The notes under the pieces are model-generated. The model was not told the origin of the DNA. It searched no databases and was given only the letters and a program-made list of their open reading frames with translations. Shown one piece after another: positions 34,520 through 41,998 of a stretch of DNA of 59,174 bases. The DNA comes from Betaproteobacteria bacterium (GTDB lineage: Bacteria > Pseudomonadota > Gammaproteobacteria > Burkholderiales > SG8-41), in the NCBI GenBank assembly GCA_023266235.1, contig JAHFRL010000013.1:1-59174 (forward strand), read 5' to 3'. A program made the translations under genes and the position numbers. Numbering within the stretch: the stretch's first letter is position 1; each line of letters begins with the position of its first letter.

Positions 34520-34915
34520 ATGGACGAATCGTTGAGCCTCGGCGCGCTGTTCGCGAGCAGCTTCCTGGCGGCGACGCTGCTGCCCGGCGGCTCGGAAGCG
34601 GTGTTGTTCGGCGTGCTGAAACTGAATCCGCAGCAATACTGGCCGGCGCTGGGCGTCGCAACGCTGGGGAACACCCTCGGCGGCATGTCGTCGTATCTGA
34701 TCGGTCGCATCATTCCACAGCATGCGGAAATCAAAGGTCTGGACTTGATCAAGCGTTACGGCAGTCCCGCGCTGCTGCTCGCGTGGGTGCCGATCATCGG
34801 CGACCCGCTGTGCGTCGCCGCCGGCTGGCTGCGCGTCAACCCGTGGCTGTCGGCATTATTCATGGCGCTCGGTAAATTCGCGCGCTACCTGCTCATCGCG
34901 ACGGCTGCCGCTTGA
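34520..34915 (+). CDS. YqaA-family (DedA-related) inner-membrane protein
   Basis: 131-residue membrane protein with four likely helices. The block LLPGGSEAVLFGVL and the GNTLGG then YGSPALLLAWVPIIGDPL segments match the YqaA/VTT (SNARE-associated) family, whose members are linked to membrane lipid or ion homeostasis. Length is normal. Isolated between divergent FAH and the DUF3683 stump. Confidence 0.88.
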   Translation: MDESLSLGALFASSFLAATLLPGGSEAVLFGVLKLNPQQYWPALGVATLGNTLGGMSSYLIGRIIPQHAEIKGLDLIKRYGSPALLLAWVPIIGDPLCVAAGWLRVNPWLSALFMALGKFARYLLIATAAA

Positions 34916-34942
34916 TCCGAGCAGCTGGCGACTGACAGGAGT

Positions 34943-34980
34943 TGTTCGCCTCTCGCCTTACCCTCTGCTTGCTGCGTTGC
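34943..34980. repeat. Short pyrimidine heptad array
   Basis: TTCGCCTC, TCGCCTT, ACCCTCT, GCTTGCT form a weak period-7 pyrimidine-rich run between the YqaA stop and the DUF3683 stump, similar to right arms of the period-7 arrays. A -10-like TAGAAT lies at 34983-34988. Confidence 0.35.
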
Positions 34981-35014
34981 AGTAGAATGATTCGCTTTCG
35001 GCGCCACCTCTGCC

Positions 35015-35311
35015 ATGACCGCCCACCTGCGGGAAATTTCCCATAACTACACGTCGTTTTCCGATCGCGAGATCGTGATCCGGCTGCTCGGGCCGGCGCT
35101 GTGGGACCTGCTCAACGAGCTCAGGAGCCGGCGCCGCACCGGTAGCTCGGCGCGCATGCTGAACGAAGTGCTTGGCGACATCTGGGTGGTGTCGCGCAAT
35201 CCGTATCTGCAGGACGATCTGCTCGCCAACCGCAAGCGGCGCGCGGCGTTTATCGAGTCGATGCGGCATCGAGCGGGTGCTGCTATAAAGAACGTGACGG
35301 GTGAAAGGTGA
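35015..35311 (+). pseudogene. N-terminal stump of a DUF3683/FAD-linked oxidase gene
   Basis: 98 codons beginning [20 protein letters not shown] and continuing [46 protein letters not shown]. This is the N-terminal DUF3683 module that in betaproteobacteria normally opens a very large (over 1200 residues) FAD-linked oxidase/Fe-S protein. Here the frame stops after about 85 family-like residues, inside a period-7 repeat, and the oxidase part is absent. The following HIT gene is the usual downstream neighbour, so the bulk of the oxidase was deleted in place. A surviving mini-protein is possible. Confidence 0.75.
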
Positions 35312-35372
35312 AGAGTAAGAAGAAAAAGCCTGGAGCGTCCACCTCCCGCCTCTCGCCTCTCGCCTCTCCCAC
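35296..35372. repeat. Period-7 inverted array at the DUF3683-stump/HIT junction
   Basis: Purine heptads GTGACGG, GTGAAAG, GTGAAGA, GTAAGAA on the left and pyrimidine heptads CTCCCGC, CTCTCGC, CTCTCGC, CTCTCCC on the right, about 25 bp apart. It supplies the stop of the DUF3683 stump and the first ~20 residues of the HIT protein. Directly after it is a perfect CACCTGCGAG / CTCGCAGGTG hairpin (35369-35395). Confidence 0.65.
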
Positions 35373-35784
35373 CTGCGAGTTTTGCTCGCAGGTGGGCGGC
35401 GAAGTGTTGTGGCAGGACGCCGCATGCCGCGTGGTGCTGGTCGACGATCCGGATTATCCGGGCTTCTGCCGTGTCATCTGGAATGCCCATGTCAAGGAAA
35501 TGACCGATCTCGCCGCGGCCGAGCAGCAGCACTGCATGCGCGTGGTGTTCGCCGTCGAGCAGGCGCTGCGCGGCGCGCTCAACCCGCACAAAATCAATCT
35601 TGCGAGCCTCGGCAACCTGACGCCGCACCTGCATTGGCATGTGATTCCGCGGTTCGCGGATGACGCGCATTTCCCGCACCCGGTCTGGGGCGAACGGCAG
35701 CGCACGGCACGCCGGCGCGCCGCACTGGAACCGGCGCCGCAATGGCGCGAATTGCTCGCTGCGGAGCTTTCGAAATCACTCTGA
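35308..35784 (+). CDS. HIT (histidine triad) family protein
   Basis: 158-residue HIT-fold nucleotide hydrolase or transferase. The triad motif is HLHWHVIPR near residue 110, with [12 protein letters not shown] before it. The family-like part begins at [10 protein letters not shown]. The ~22 residues before ([20 protein letters not shown]) are read from the period-7 array and look like an acquired N-terminus. The GTG start overlaps the previous stop (GTGA). A later start would need CTG or similar, as no ATG or GTG precedes CEFC. Confidence 0.88.
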   Translation: MKSKKKKPGASTSRLSPLASPTCEFCSQVGGEVLWQDAACRVVLVDDPDYPGFCRVIWNAHVKEMTDLAAAEQQHCMRVVFAVEQALRGALNPHKINLASLGNLTPHLHWHVIPRFADDAHFPHPVWGERQRTARRRAALEPAPQWRELLAAELSKSL

Positions 35785-36051
35785 ATCCGTGCGCCAAGCG
35801 TCTGAACGTGATTTAATTCCATTATTTGCAAGATTGTGCAAAGACGTGAACTCCTGCATATACGCGCACCGCCCGTGTCGGCTAATCTCCCTCTCATCGG
35901 ATGGGCTTGCCGCAGGCTAACCGGGGCTTTAAGCTCGCGTTAAATCTGATGCGCCCGCGAGCGGGGCGCGCTTCGCTGTTGCGCGTACTTGAACAAGGCC
36001 GCGGATGCTGCGCCAAATACCGGATTCATTTTTACTGGAGGTGGGGCTGAG

Positions 36052-37659
36052 ATGGGTACCCAACCAATGTCATTGAACGCAGCGCAATTGCAATTTACGG
36101 ACGGCACAAGCTGCAGGCAGTGGATAGCAGCGCTGCCGCTCACCAATGTGCAGTCGACACAGCTTTTGTTGACGCAGCAAATCGCGCTGGCCAGACAGGC
36201 CGGCATCGACCCGGTTGAGTTGTTGCGCATACTGGAAGCGCTGCGCGAGCCGGTCGCTTACGTGCAGAACGAGCTGGCGCGCAAATACACCGCCAGGCCG
36301 CTGCCGCTCGAGGCCCCCGAAACCGCGCTGTGGACGCGCGGGCTCGGGCTGTGGCAGGAACTCATCGACGGCTATCTCGCGTGCCGCGACGCCCACGTGC
36401 AAGGCGACCCGGGGCTCAAGGACCATGGCGCGCTGATCATGATGCGCTGCCTGCGCTATATGTTTTATGCGATGTTCGAGCACTCTCGCATTTACCGCCA
36501 GGTTCCCGCCGAGTTGTGGGAAAAACTGCACCAGATGTACGTGTTCGCGGAACAAAGTGGCTTTGCGCGCACCACGGTCGCAGACGTGTTCGCCCGGCAG
36601 GAAGCGGACTCGAGTTGCTGCGCCGCCTACTGCCAGGCGCTGCTCGCGCAGCTTGCCAATCCGTTTGCGCTGTCCGGGCGGCAAATGGAGTTTCTCGCGC
36701 GCTGGATCGAAAAGTGGTCGGGAATGGTGAGCCTCGCGTCGCAGCCATTGCCGCCGTCCGCCATCCCGGCGCTCGCGATCGATCTCGCCGGCCGCACCGG
36801 CCCGGTGTTCGCCGAAGGGCGCGAGCCGCTCGCAAGCCTGCGCTATCTCGATCTCGAGCAGATCGGCCGCACGCTGCGGCAGACGATCACTCTGCTCAAG
36901 CAGGGCCAGACGCCGGCCCAGCTTGGCCTGGGCGAGGACGCGCGCCAGCCCGGGTGCGAGAACCTGCTGATGCTGCTCTACATCCAGTGGTGCCGTGCCG
37001 GCACCAGCCGCGGCGAACAACGCGATCCGAGCGCGGAAAAAGCGCAAGTGTGTCTCGGCATCCACGCCGCGCATTTTTACATCAGCGGCCGCTCATTCCG
37101 CGGCCCCGGCGCGAGCCTGTCGCGGCAGGAAGAGCACGACATGCAGCTGTTTGGCCATATCAGCGAACGCACGCAGCGCGCGCTCGTCTCGAGTGAAAGC
37201 TCGGCGGTCGAGTCGTGGCAACTCCTGAACCAGAGCAATTCGGGTTTCATGTGCATGCTGCGCGAACCTGACGCGCAACTGCGCATCGGCCACTACCAGC
37301 TGGTCGCGGTGCGCCGCAGTTCGAGCAAGTTGTTCTATCTCGGCCTCGTGCAGTGGCTGCGCATCGAGGAAAACAACGAATTGTTTGTCGGCGTGCGCCT
37401 GTTCCCGGGCATCGCTCGCGCAGTCGCGGTGCGGCCGGCCAACTTCAACGCGCCCTCGGCCATCAAGGGCTTCGAGCGCGCGCTGTTGTTGCCGGAAATG
37501 GCGATACCGTCGACACCCGCGACGCTGATACTGCCGACCGGCTGGTTCCAGCCCGGGCGTTTCGTTGAAGTCCACGGCGATCAGAAACAGGTTGCCAAGC
37601 TCGTCAACCTGCTCGAAAAAGGCAGCGATTTCGACCGCTGCACGGTGTCGTTCGCCTAG
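36052..37659 (+). CDS. Conserved hypothetical cytoplasmic protein
   Basis: 535-residue protein without signal peptide or membrane helices. The N-terminus (RQWIAALPLTNVQSTQLLL, ILEALREPVAYVQNELARKY) and the C-terminal part (SNSGFMCMLREPDAQLRIGH, LFVGVRLFPGIARAVAVRP) resemble a betaproteobacterial family often labelled 'molecular chaperone' or PilZ-like, but I cannot assign a function. ATG 36052 lies 9 bp after GGAGG and is preferred over an open extension to 35989. It ends at a perfect 14-bp hairpin. It separates the HIT gene from the DUF971 stump, where many relatives have those genes adjacent. Confidence 0.7.
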   Translation: MGTQPMSLNAAQLQFTDGTSCRQWIAALPLTNVQSTQLLLTQQIALARQAGIDPVELLRILEALREPVAYVQNELARKYTARPLPLEAPETALWTRGLGLWQELIDGYLACRDAHVQGDPGLKDHGALIMMRCLRYMFYAMFEHSRIYRQVPAELWEKLHQMYVFAEQSGFARTTVADVFARQEADSSCCAAYCQALLAQLANPFALSGRQMEFLARWIEKWSGMVSLASQPLPPSAIPALAIDLAGRTGPVFAEGREPLASLRYLDLEQIGRTLRQTITLLKQGQTPAQLGLGEDARQPGCENLLMLLYIQWCRAGTSRGEQRDPSAEKAQVCLGIHAAHFYISGRSFRGPGASLSRQEEHDMQLFGHISERTQRALVSSESSAVESWQLLNQSNSGFMCMLREPDAQLRIGHYQLVAVRRSSSKLFYLGLVQWLRIEENNELFVGVRLFPGIARAVAVRPANFNAPSAIKGFERALLLPEMAIPSTPATLILPTGWFQPGRFVEVHGDQKQVAKLVNLLEKGSDFDRCTVSFA

Positions 37660-37663
37660 TCAT

Positions 37664-37695
37664 CGCGCCGCCGCGCGGCAACGCGCGGCGGCGCG
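37664..37695. terminator. Perfect 14-bp GC hairpin with GCAA loop
   Basis: CGCGCCGCCGCGCG (37664-37677) pairs exactly with CGCGCGGCGGCGCG (37682-37695) around a GCAA (GNRA) tetraloop, beginning 4 bp after the stop codon. There is no T-run on either side, so it is more likely a 3'-end stabilising or Rho-related structure than a classical intrinsic terminator. Confidence 0.6.
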
Positions 37696-37782
37696 GGAAA
37701 CCCCTGATGCAGCAGTGTTTTTGTTTCGCCCCGCCTCGGTTATGATAGTTGCCCGCTGAATGCCTCTGGGACTGCCGTAACC

Positions 37783-37932
37783 ATGGCCGGACTCGACAAG
37801 AACACGCCGCTGCCCACCGAAATCAAGCTGCACCAGAAATCGCGCGTACTCGAAATCGCCTTGCGGAAGCGGCCGCGAATCGCGAGCCGCAGCCCGGTGT
37901 CGAGCCGCGGCCCAACCGCAAATGAACGCTAA
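37783..37932 (+). pseudogene. Truncated DUF971 (gamma-butyrobetaine hydroxylase-like) gene
   Basis: 49 codons: MAGLDKNTPLPTEIKLHQKS and RVLEIA match the N-terminus of the DUF971 protein that precedes ubiE in betaproteobacteria. The family-like sequence then breaks off. The following bases read, in another frame, AEAAANREPQPGVEPRPNRK and a stop, which looks like the usual Ala/Pro-rich C-terminal tail. This suggests an internal deletion of the central part with loss of frame. ubiE begins 63 bp later. Confidence 0.65.
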
Positions 37933-37995
37933 CCGGCAGCCGCTGCTGCGGCCCGCCGGAATAAGCGTACTTGCCGCGCTGTTTACGGTCATACC

Positions 37996-38733
37996 ATGAT
38001 GACCAAAACGACCGATTTCGGCTTCCGGGCCGTGTCCGATGATGACAAAGCGCGCCGTGTCGCCGGCGTGTTTACATCGGTCGCCGCGCGTTACGACCTG
38101 ATGAACGACCTGATGTCGGCGGGGCTGCACCGCCTGTGGAAGCGCTTCACGGTCGAGCAAAGCGGGCTGAGGCCGGGGCAACGCGCACTCGACGTCGCCG
38201 GCGGCACCGCCGATCTCGCGCTCCAGTTCGCGCGCCGCGTCGGTGCCGGCGGACAGGTCGTGTTGAGCGACATCAATGCTGCGATGCTCGCGCTCGGCCG
38301 CGACCGCATGCTCGATGCCGGGATCACGGCGCCCGCGGTGCAATGCGACGCCGAGCATCTGCCGTTTCCTTCCGCCTACTTCGATTGCGTGAGCGTTGCG
38401 TTCGGCCTGCGCAACATGACCCGCAAGGAGCACGCGCTCGCCGAAATGCTGCGCGTGCTGCGCCCCGGCGGCAGGCTGCTGGTGCTCGAATTTTCACGCG
38501 TGTGGAAACCCCTGCAGCCGCTCTACGACGCGTATTCATTCACAGTGCTGCCGCTGCTCGGCAAGCTGATTGCGGGCGACAGCGACAGTTACCGTTATCT
38601 CGCCGAATCGATCCGCGTGCATCCGGACCAGAAACAATTGAAAGAACTGATGCAACAAGCCGGCTTCGAACGGGTCGAATACTTTAACTTGAGCGCGGGC
38701 GTCGTCGCGCTGCATCGCGGCTACCGGTTTTGA
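37996..38733 (+). CDS. ubiE: Demethylmenaquinone/ubiquinone C-methyltransferase UbiE
   Basis: 245-residue class I methyltransferase that C-methylates the ubiquinone (and menaquinone) precursor ring. Family blocks: [20 protein letters not shown], motif [26 protein letters not shown] and [12 protein letters not shown]. Length normal. It heads the ubi block (Tim44-like, ubiJ, ubiB) after two inserted paralogues. ATG 37996 and 37999 are both possible starts. Confidence 0.96.
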   Translation: MMTKTTDFGFRAVSDDDKARRVAGVFTSVAARYDLMNDLMSAGLHRLWKRFTVEQSGLRPGQRALDVAGGTADLALQFARRVGAGGQVVLSDINAAMLALGRDRMLDAGITAPAVQCDAEHLPFPSAYFDCVSVAFGLRNMTRKEHALAEMLRVLRPGGRLLVLEFSRVWKPLQPLYDAYSFTVLPLLGKLIAGDSDSYRYLAESIRVHPDQKQLKELMQQAGFERVEYFNLSAGVVALHRGYRF

Positions 38734-38774
38734 TGCCACTTCTCAGCGCCATCATGACCAGGGAGGCAATCACC

Positions 38775-39506
38775 ATGAGCATTTCGATTTTCACCCCGAC
38801 AGCACGCCCACGGTGGACACACGTCCTGGCGTCGATTCTCGGCGCGTCGGCAATCGTTGTTGCAATCGGCGGTCGGGCAGCAGCCGCGCCGACCGCCGGC
38901 GACACTTATGTCTACCGCGTCTTGAACGGCTACAACAGTGAGGTGCGCGGCCAAATCCAATACCGTGTCGACAAGATCGAGGCCGATCGCGTTGCGGTGG
39001 CGGTTACCACGGACACCCCATCCTTGGGCACAGCACGCACGGAGATTTACACCAAGGACGGCAACTGGTTGCGGCGTCCGCTGGTCAATCACGATCAGCT
39101 TCGTGAGTACGAGTTCGCTACCGCCTATCCCGCCTATGTGTTTCCACTCGATGTCGGCAAGTCGTGGTCGACGCGGGTGGACGCCGTTGATCCAGCCAGC
39201 GGACGACGTAACAGCGTACGCGTGGACGGTGAAGTGATGGGGAGCGAGCGTATCAGCACGCCGGCTGGGGCGTTCGATACGATCAAGGTCAAGCGTCGCG
39301 TTTATGCGGGCGATTGGGATGGCTTCCGCCGCGAGACCAACATCACCGAAATTGATTGGTATGCGCTTGCGCTCGGCCGTCCGGTGCGCACCGAGAGCAA
39401 CTCCGGCTATCTCGATTTAAGCCGCTGCGGACGCGGCGTCTGCCGGCCAATACGTGGCGACTGGAACGTGACCGAACTGGTCGAAGCAAAGACGGCTAAA
39501 CCCTGA
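38775..39506 (+). CDS. Secreted protein of unknown function (tandem paralogue 1)
   Basis: 243 residues with an N-terminal signal-like segment (VLASILGASAIVVAIGGRAA, cleavage near AAA-PTAGD). The mature part is probably beta-rich: GDTYVYRVLNGYNSEVRGQI, TDTPSLGTARTEIYTKDGNW, VYAGDWDGFRRETNITEIDW. I do not recognise a family. The start at 38775 has an AGGGAGG Shine-Dalgarno. It is followed after 26 bp by a close paralogue; both are inserted between ubiE and the Tim44-like gene. Confidence 0.78.
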   Translation: MSISIFTPTARPRWTHVLASILGASAIVVAIGGRAAAAPTAGDTYVYRVLNGYNSEVRGQIQYRVDKIEADRVAVAVTTDTPSLGTARTEIYTKDGNWLRRPLVNHDQLREYEFATAYPAYVFPLDVGKSWSTRVDAVDPASGRRNSVRVDGEVMGSERISTPAGAFDTIKVKRRVYAGDWDGFRRETNITEIDWYALALGRPVRTESNSGYLDLSRCGRGVCRPIRGDWNVTELVEAKTAKP

Positions 39507-39532
39507 GAACTTCGGCTTGCATGGAGGCCATC

Positions 39533-40285
39533 ATGATGAATACATCGAGTTTCCCCGTCACGGCGCGCCCCGCCTGGACACGTGTCCTGTCGTCGGTTGT
39601 CACCGCGTCAGCGTTCGTTGCTGCAATCATCGGTCCGGCCGTTGCCGCAGCCGTATCCCCCGCAGTGGGTGACACCTACGTGTATCGCCTCGCCAACGGC
39701 TACAACCACGAAGTGCGCGGACAAATCCATTACCGCATCGACAAAATCGACGCCGAGCGCATAACGGTGGCGGTCACCACGGATACCCCGAGCCTGGGAG
39801 CGGCACGCACCGAGGTTTACACCAAAGACGGCAACTGGCTGCGCCATCCGCTCGTCAATCACGACCAGCCCGTGGAGTACGAGTTCGCGTCAGCTTATCC
39901 CGCCTACGTGTTGCCGCTCGATTCTGGCAAATCGTGGTCGGTGCGCGTCAACGCCGTCGATCCGGCCAGCGGCCGGCGCAACAGCGTGCGCGTCGACGGC
40001 GAAGTGCTGGGCAGTGAACGCATCACGGTGCCGGCCGGAACGTTCGACACCATCAAGGTCAGGCGTTACGTCTATGCGGGAGACTGGGATGGTTTCCGCC
40101 ACGAGACCAACATCACTGAAACCGACTGGTATGCGCCTGTCCTGGGCCGCCCGGTGCGCACTGAGAGCAAATCCGAGTACCTCGACACCAGTCGAGCGAT
40201 AGGCGGGGGCACATTTAGCGGTCCGGTAATTTACGGCGACTGGATCGTGCTCGAGCTCGCCGCAACAAGCACCGCAAAACCCTGA
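39533..40285 (+). CDS. Secreted protein of unknown function (tandem paralogue 2)
   Basis: 250-residue paralogue of the preceding gene, roughly 70-75% identical by eye over the mature part (YVYRLANGYNHEVRGQIHYR, SGRRNSVRVDGEVLGSERIT). Signal-like segment near residues 20-40 (SAFVAAIIGPAVAAA). ATG 39533 follows GGAGG at 5-6 bp; the ATG at 39521 is itself part of that ribosome site. The C-terminal tail differs (SRAIGGGTFSGPVIYGDW against SRCGRGVCRPIRGDW), so the copies are diverging there. Confidence 0.78.
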   Translation: MMNTSSFPVTARPAWTRVLSSVVTASAFVAAIIGPAVAAAVSPAVGDTYVYRLANGYNHEVRGQIHYRIDKIDAERITVAVTTDTPSLGAARTEVYTKDGNWLRHPLVNHDQPVEYEFASAYPAYVLPLDSGKSWSVRVNAVDPASGRRNSVRVDGEVLGSERITVPAGTFDTIKVRRYVYAGDWDGFRHETNITETDWYAPVLGRPVRTESKSEYLDTSRAIGGGTFSGPVIYGDWIVLELAATSTAKP

Positions 40286-40398
40286 ACCATCAATAAGCTG
40301 CGTGCCGCAGGGCGCACCCTCCGCGCGCCCCGAATCCGGCCTTGCAGACGCGCTGACTTTATGCATCGGTGGAATAATTTCTGCGCGACCCGGTCACT

Positions 40399-40407
40399 TG
40401 GTAGAAT
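40399..40407 (+). promoter_or_regulatory. Extended -10 promoter of the Tim44-like gene
   Basis: TGGTAGAAT fits TGn plus a -10 hexamer; predicted +1 near 40414 gives a ~25-nt leader containing the AAGGAGG ribosome site. No clear -35. Confidence 0.4.
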
Positions 40408-40438
40408 GATGGCCCGGCTTTACCGCCAAGGAGGAATC

Positions 40439-41275
40439 ATGCACAAAACGATAATGATGATAACGGCCCTGCTGAGCCTCGGTTTGCTGGCCACGGACGC
40501 GGATGCGCGCCGGCTTGGCGGCGGCTCGAGTCTCGGCACGCAGCGCAGCACAATTACGCAGCCAGCGCCTAAATCGCCGGCGCAGCAGGCACCCTCGGCG
40601 ACGCCTGCCACTCCGGCACAACAACCGTCGGGCATGAGCAAATGGCTCGGGCCGCTGGCGGGACTCGCCATTGGCGCCGGCCTCGCATCGCTGTTCATGA
40701 ACAACGGCATGGTGGGCGCATTCGGCGGCATCCTGATGGTGCTGCTGCTCGCCGCGGCCGCGATGTTCGCGTGGCGCATGCTGCGACCGAAGCCGCAAGC
40801 CGGGCCGCTGCAATACGCCGGCGCGGGTGCGCCCGGCGCGCAATCCGACATTTCGACCGGGTTCGGTGGCGGCGGCAGTATGCCGGCAGCCATACCCAAT
40901 CGCTACCCGCCAGGCTTCGACGCGGAGCAGTTTGCGCGTCATGCCAAGCTCAACTTCACGCGGCTGCAGCAGGCCAACGACAAGCGCGACCTGTCGACCA
41001 TGCACGATTTCATGACGCCCGAACTGTATGCCGAGGTTGTCGCCGACCTCAACGCACGCGACGGCGCGCCGCAGCAGACCGACGTCGTCACGCTCAATGC
41101 CGAAGTGATCGAGGTGGTGACCGAGGGCGAGGCTTATATCGCGAGCGTGCGCTTCAGCGGCATGATCCGCGAACGGGCCGACGGTGCGGCCGAGCCGTTC
41201 AGCGAGGTGTGGCACCTCGAGAAGCCGATCACCGGCAGCATCGGCTGGCTGATCTGCGGCATCCAGCAGGACTGA
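40439..41275 (+). CDS. Tim44-domain membrane protein
   Basis: 278-residue protein: signal/anchor segment (MHKTIMMITALLSLGLLATD), a Gln/Pro/Ala-rich linker, two hydrophobic segments (PLAGLAIGAGLASLF, GGILMVLLLAAAAMFAW) and a C-terminal Tim44-like domain (FARHAKLNFTRLQQANDKRD, FMTPELYAEVVADL, FSEVWHLEKPI). Bacterial Tim44 proteins commonly sit between ubiE and ubiJ-ubiB in betaproteobacteria; their role is not established. A full AAGGAGG ribosome site supports ATG 40439. Confidence 0.88.
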   Translation: MHKTIMMITALLSLGLLATDADARRLGGGSSLGTQRSTITQPAPKSPAQQAPSATPATPAQQPSGMSKWLGPLAGLAIGAGLASLFMNNGMVGAFGGILMVLLLAAAAMFAWRMLRPKPQAGPLQYAGAGAPGAQSDISTGFGGGGSMPAAIPNRYPPGFDAEQFARHAKLNFTRLQQANDKRDLSTMHDFMTPELYAEVVADLNARDGAPQQTDVVTLNAEVIEVVTEGEAYIASVRFSGMIRERADGAAEPFSEVWHLEKPITGSIGWLICGIQQD

Positions 41276-41285
41276 CCCGCGTTAC

Positions 41286-41921
41286 ATGTCGGGGCCGGCA
41301 CACGATGCGGCGGGCGCCGGTCCCGGGCTTGCCGCACTTTTCACGCCCCCCGTTGCAGCAGCCGTCAACCATCTGCTGCAAGGCGCAGCGTGGGCACGCG
41401 AGCGGTTGCAGCCGTTTGCCGGCAAGACCGCCCGCTTCAGTCTCGCGCCGTTCGCGGTAACGCTCGCGATCCGCGCTTCGGGCGAAGTCGACGACTCCAT
41501 TGCAACCAGCGTTCCCGATGCCAGCTTCACGCTGACGCCGGGCGTCGCGTTGCGCGTGCTCGCCGGCGACAATCATGCATGGCAGGAAACTGAAGTCGTC
41601 GGCGATACCGCGCTCGCGCGCGAAATCCTCGCCATCGCGCAAAACCTGCGCTGGGATGCCGAAGAAGACTTGAGCCGCGTATTTGGCGACATCGCCGCGC
41701 ACCGCATGGTGCAGGCCGGCAACGAACTCCGACGCTGGCAACGCCAGACCGCCGACAGCTTCGCGCGCTCGGCGGCTGCTTACTGGACCGAGGAGCAGCC
41801 GTTGATCGCGACGCGGCAGGACGTCGAGCGCTTCGTGCGCGATGTCGACGCTTTGCGCGACGATGTCGCGCGCTTCGAAAAGCGCATCGCGCAACTGACG
41901 GCGAGAGGGGAGAGGCGATAG
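41286..41921 (+). CDS. ubiJ: Ubiquinone biosynthesis accessory factor UbiJ (SCP2 domain)
   Basis: 211-residue SCP2-fold protein that organises the aerobic ubiquinone assembly complex. N-terminal hydrophobic helix ([12 protein letters not shown]), SCP2-like strands ([28 protein letters not shown]), [19 protein letters not shown] and a C-terminal coiled-coil-like stretch ([20 protein letters not shown]). The last residues TARGERR come from a period-7 purine array. Between Tim44 and ubiB, as usual. Confidence 0.9.
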   Translation: MSGPAHDAAGAGPGLAALFTPPVAAAVNHLLQGAAWARERLQPFAGKTARFSLAPFAVTLAIRASGEVDDSIATSVPDASFTLTPGVALRVLAGDNHAWQETEVVGDTALAREILAIAQNLRWDAEEDLSRVFGDIAAHRMVQAGNELRRWQRQTADSFARSAAAYWTEEQPLIATRQDVERFVRDVDALRDDVARFEKRIAQLTARGERR

Positions 41922-41974
41922 GCGAGAGGCGAAATTCCTCCACCTCGCTCCTCCTCTCTCCTCTCCCCTCTCTT
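41903..41974. repeat. Period-7 inverted array between ubiJ and ubiB
   Basis: Purine heptads GAGAGGC, GATAGGC, GAGAGGC, GAAATTC on the left and pyrimidine heptads CTCGCTC, CTCCTCT, CTCCTCT, CCCCTCT on the right, nearly abutting. It forms a long imperfect hairpin overlapping the end of ubiJ and ending 25 bp before ubiB. Confidence 0.65.
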
Positions 41975-41986
41975 GTCTTTCGCGGG

Positions 41987-41992
41987 TACAAT
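41987..41992 (+). promoter_or_regulatory. -10-like box directly upstream of ubiB
   Basis: TACAAT lies 6 bp before the ubiB ATG, so a start there would give a near-leaderless message; no Shine-Dalgarno precedes the ATG. No -35 is convincing because the period-7 array occupies that position. Confidence 0.3.
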
Positions 41993-41998
41993 CCGCGG

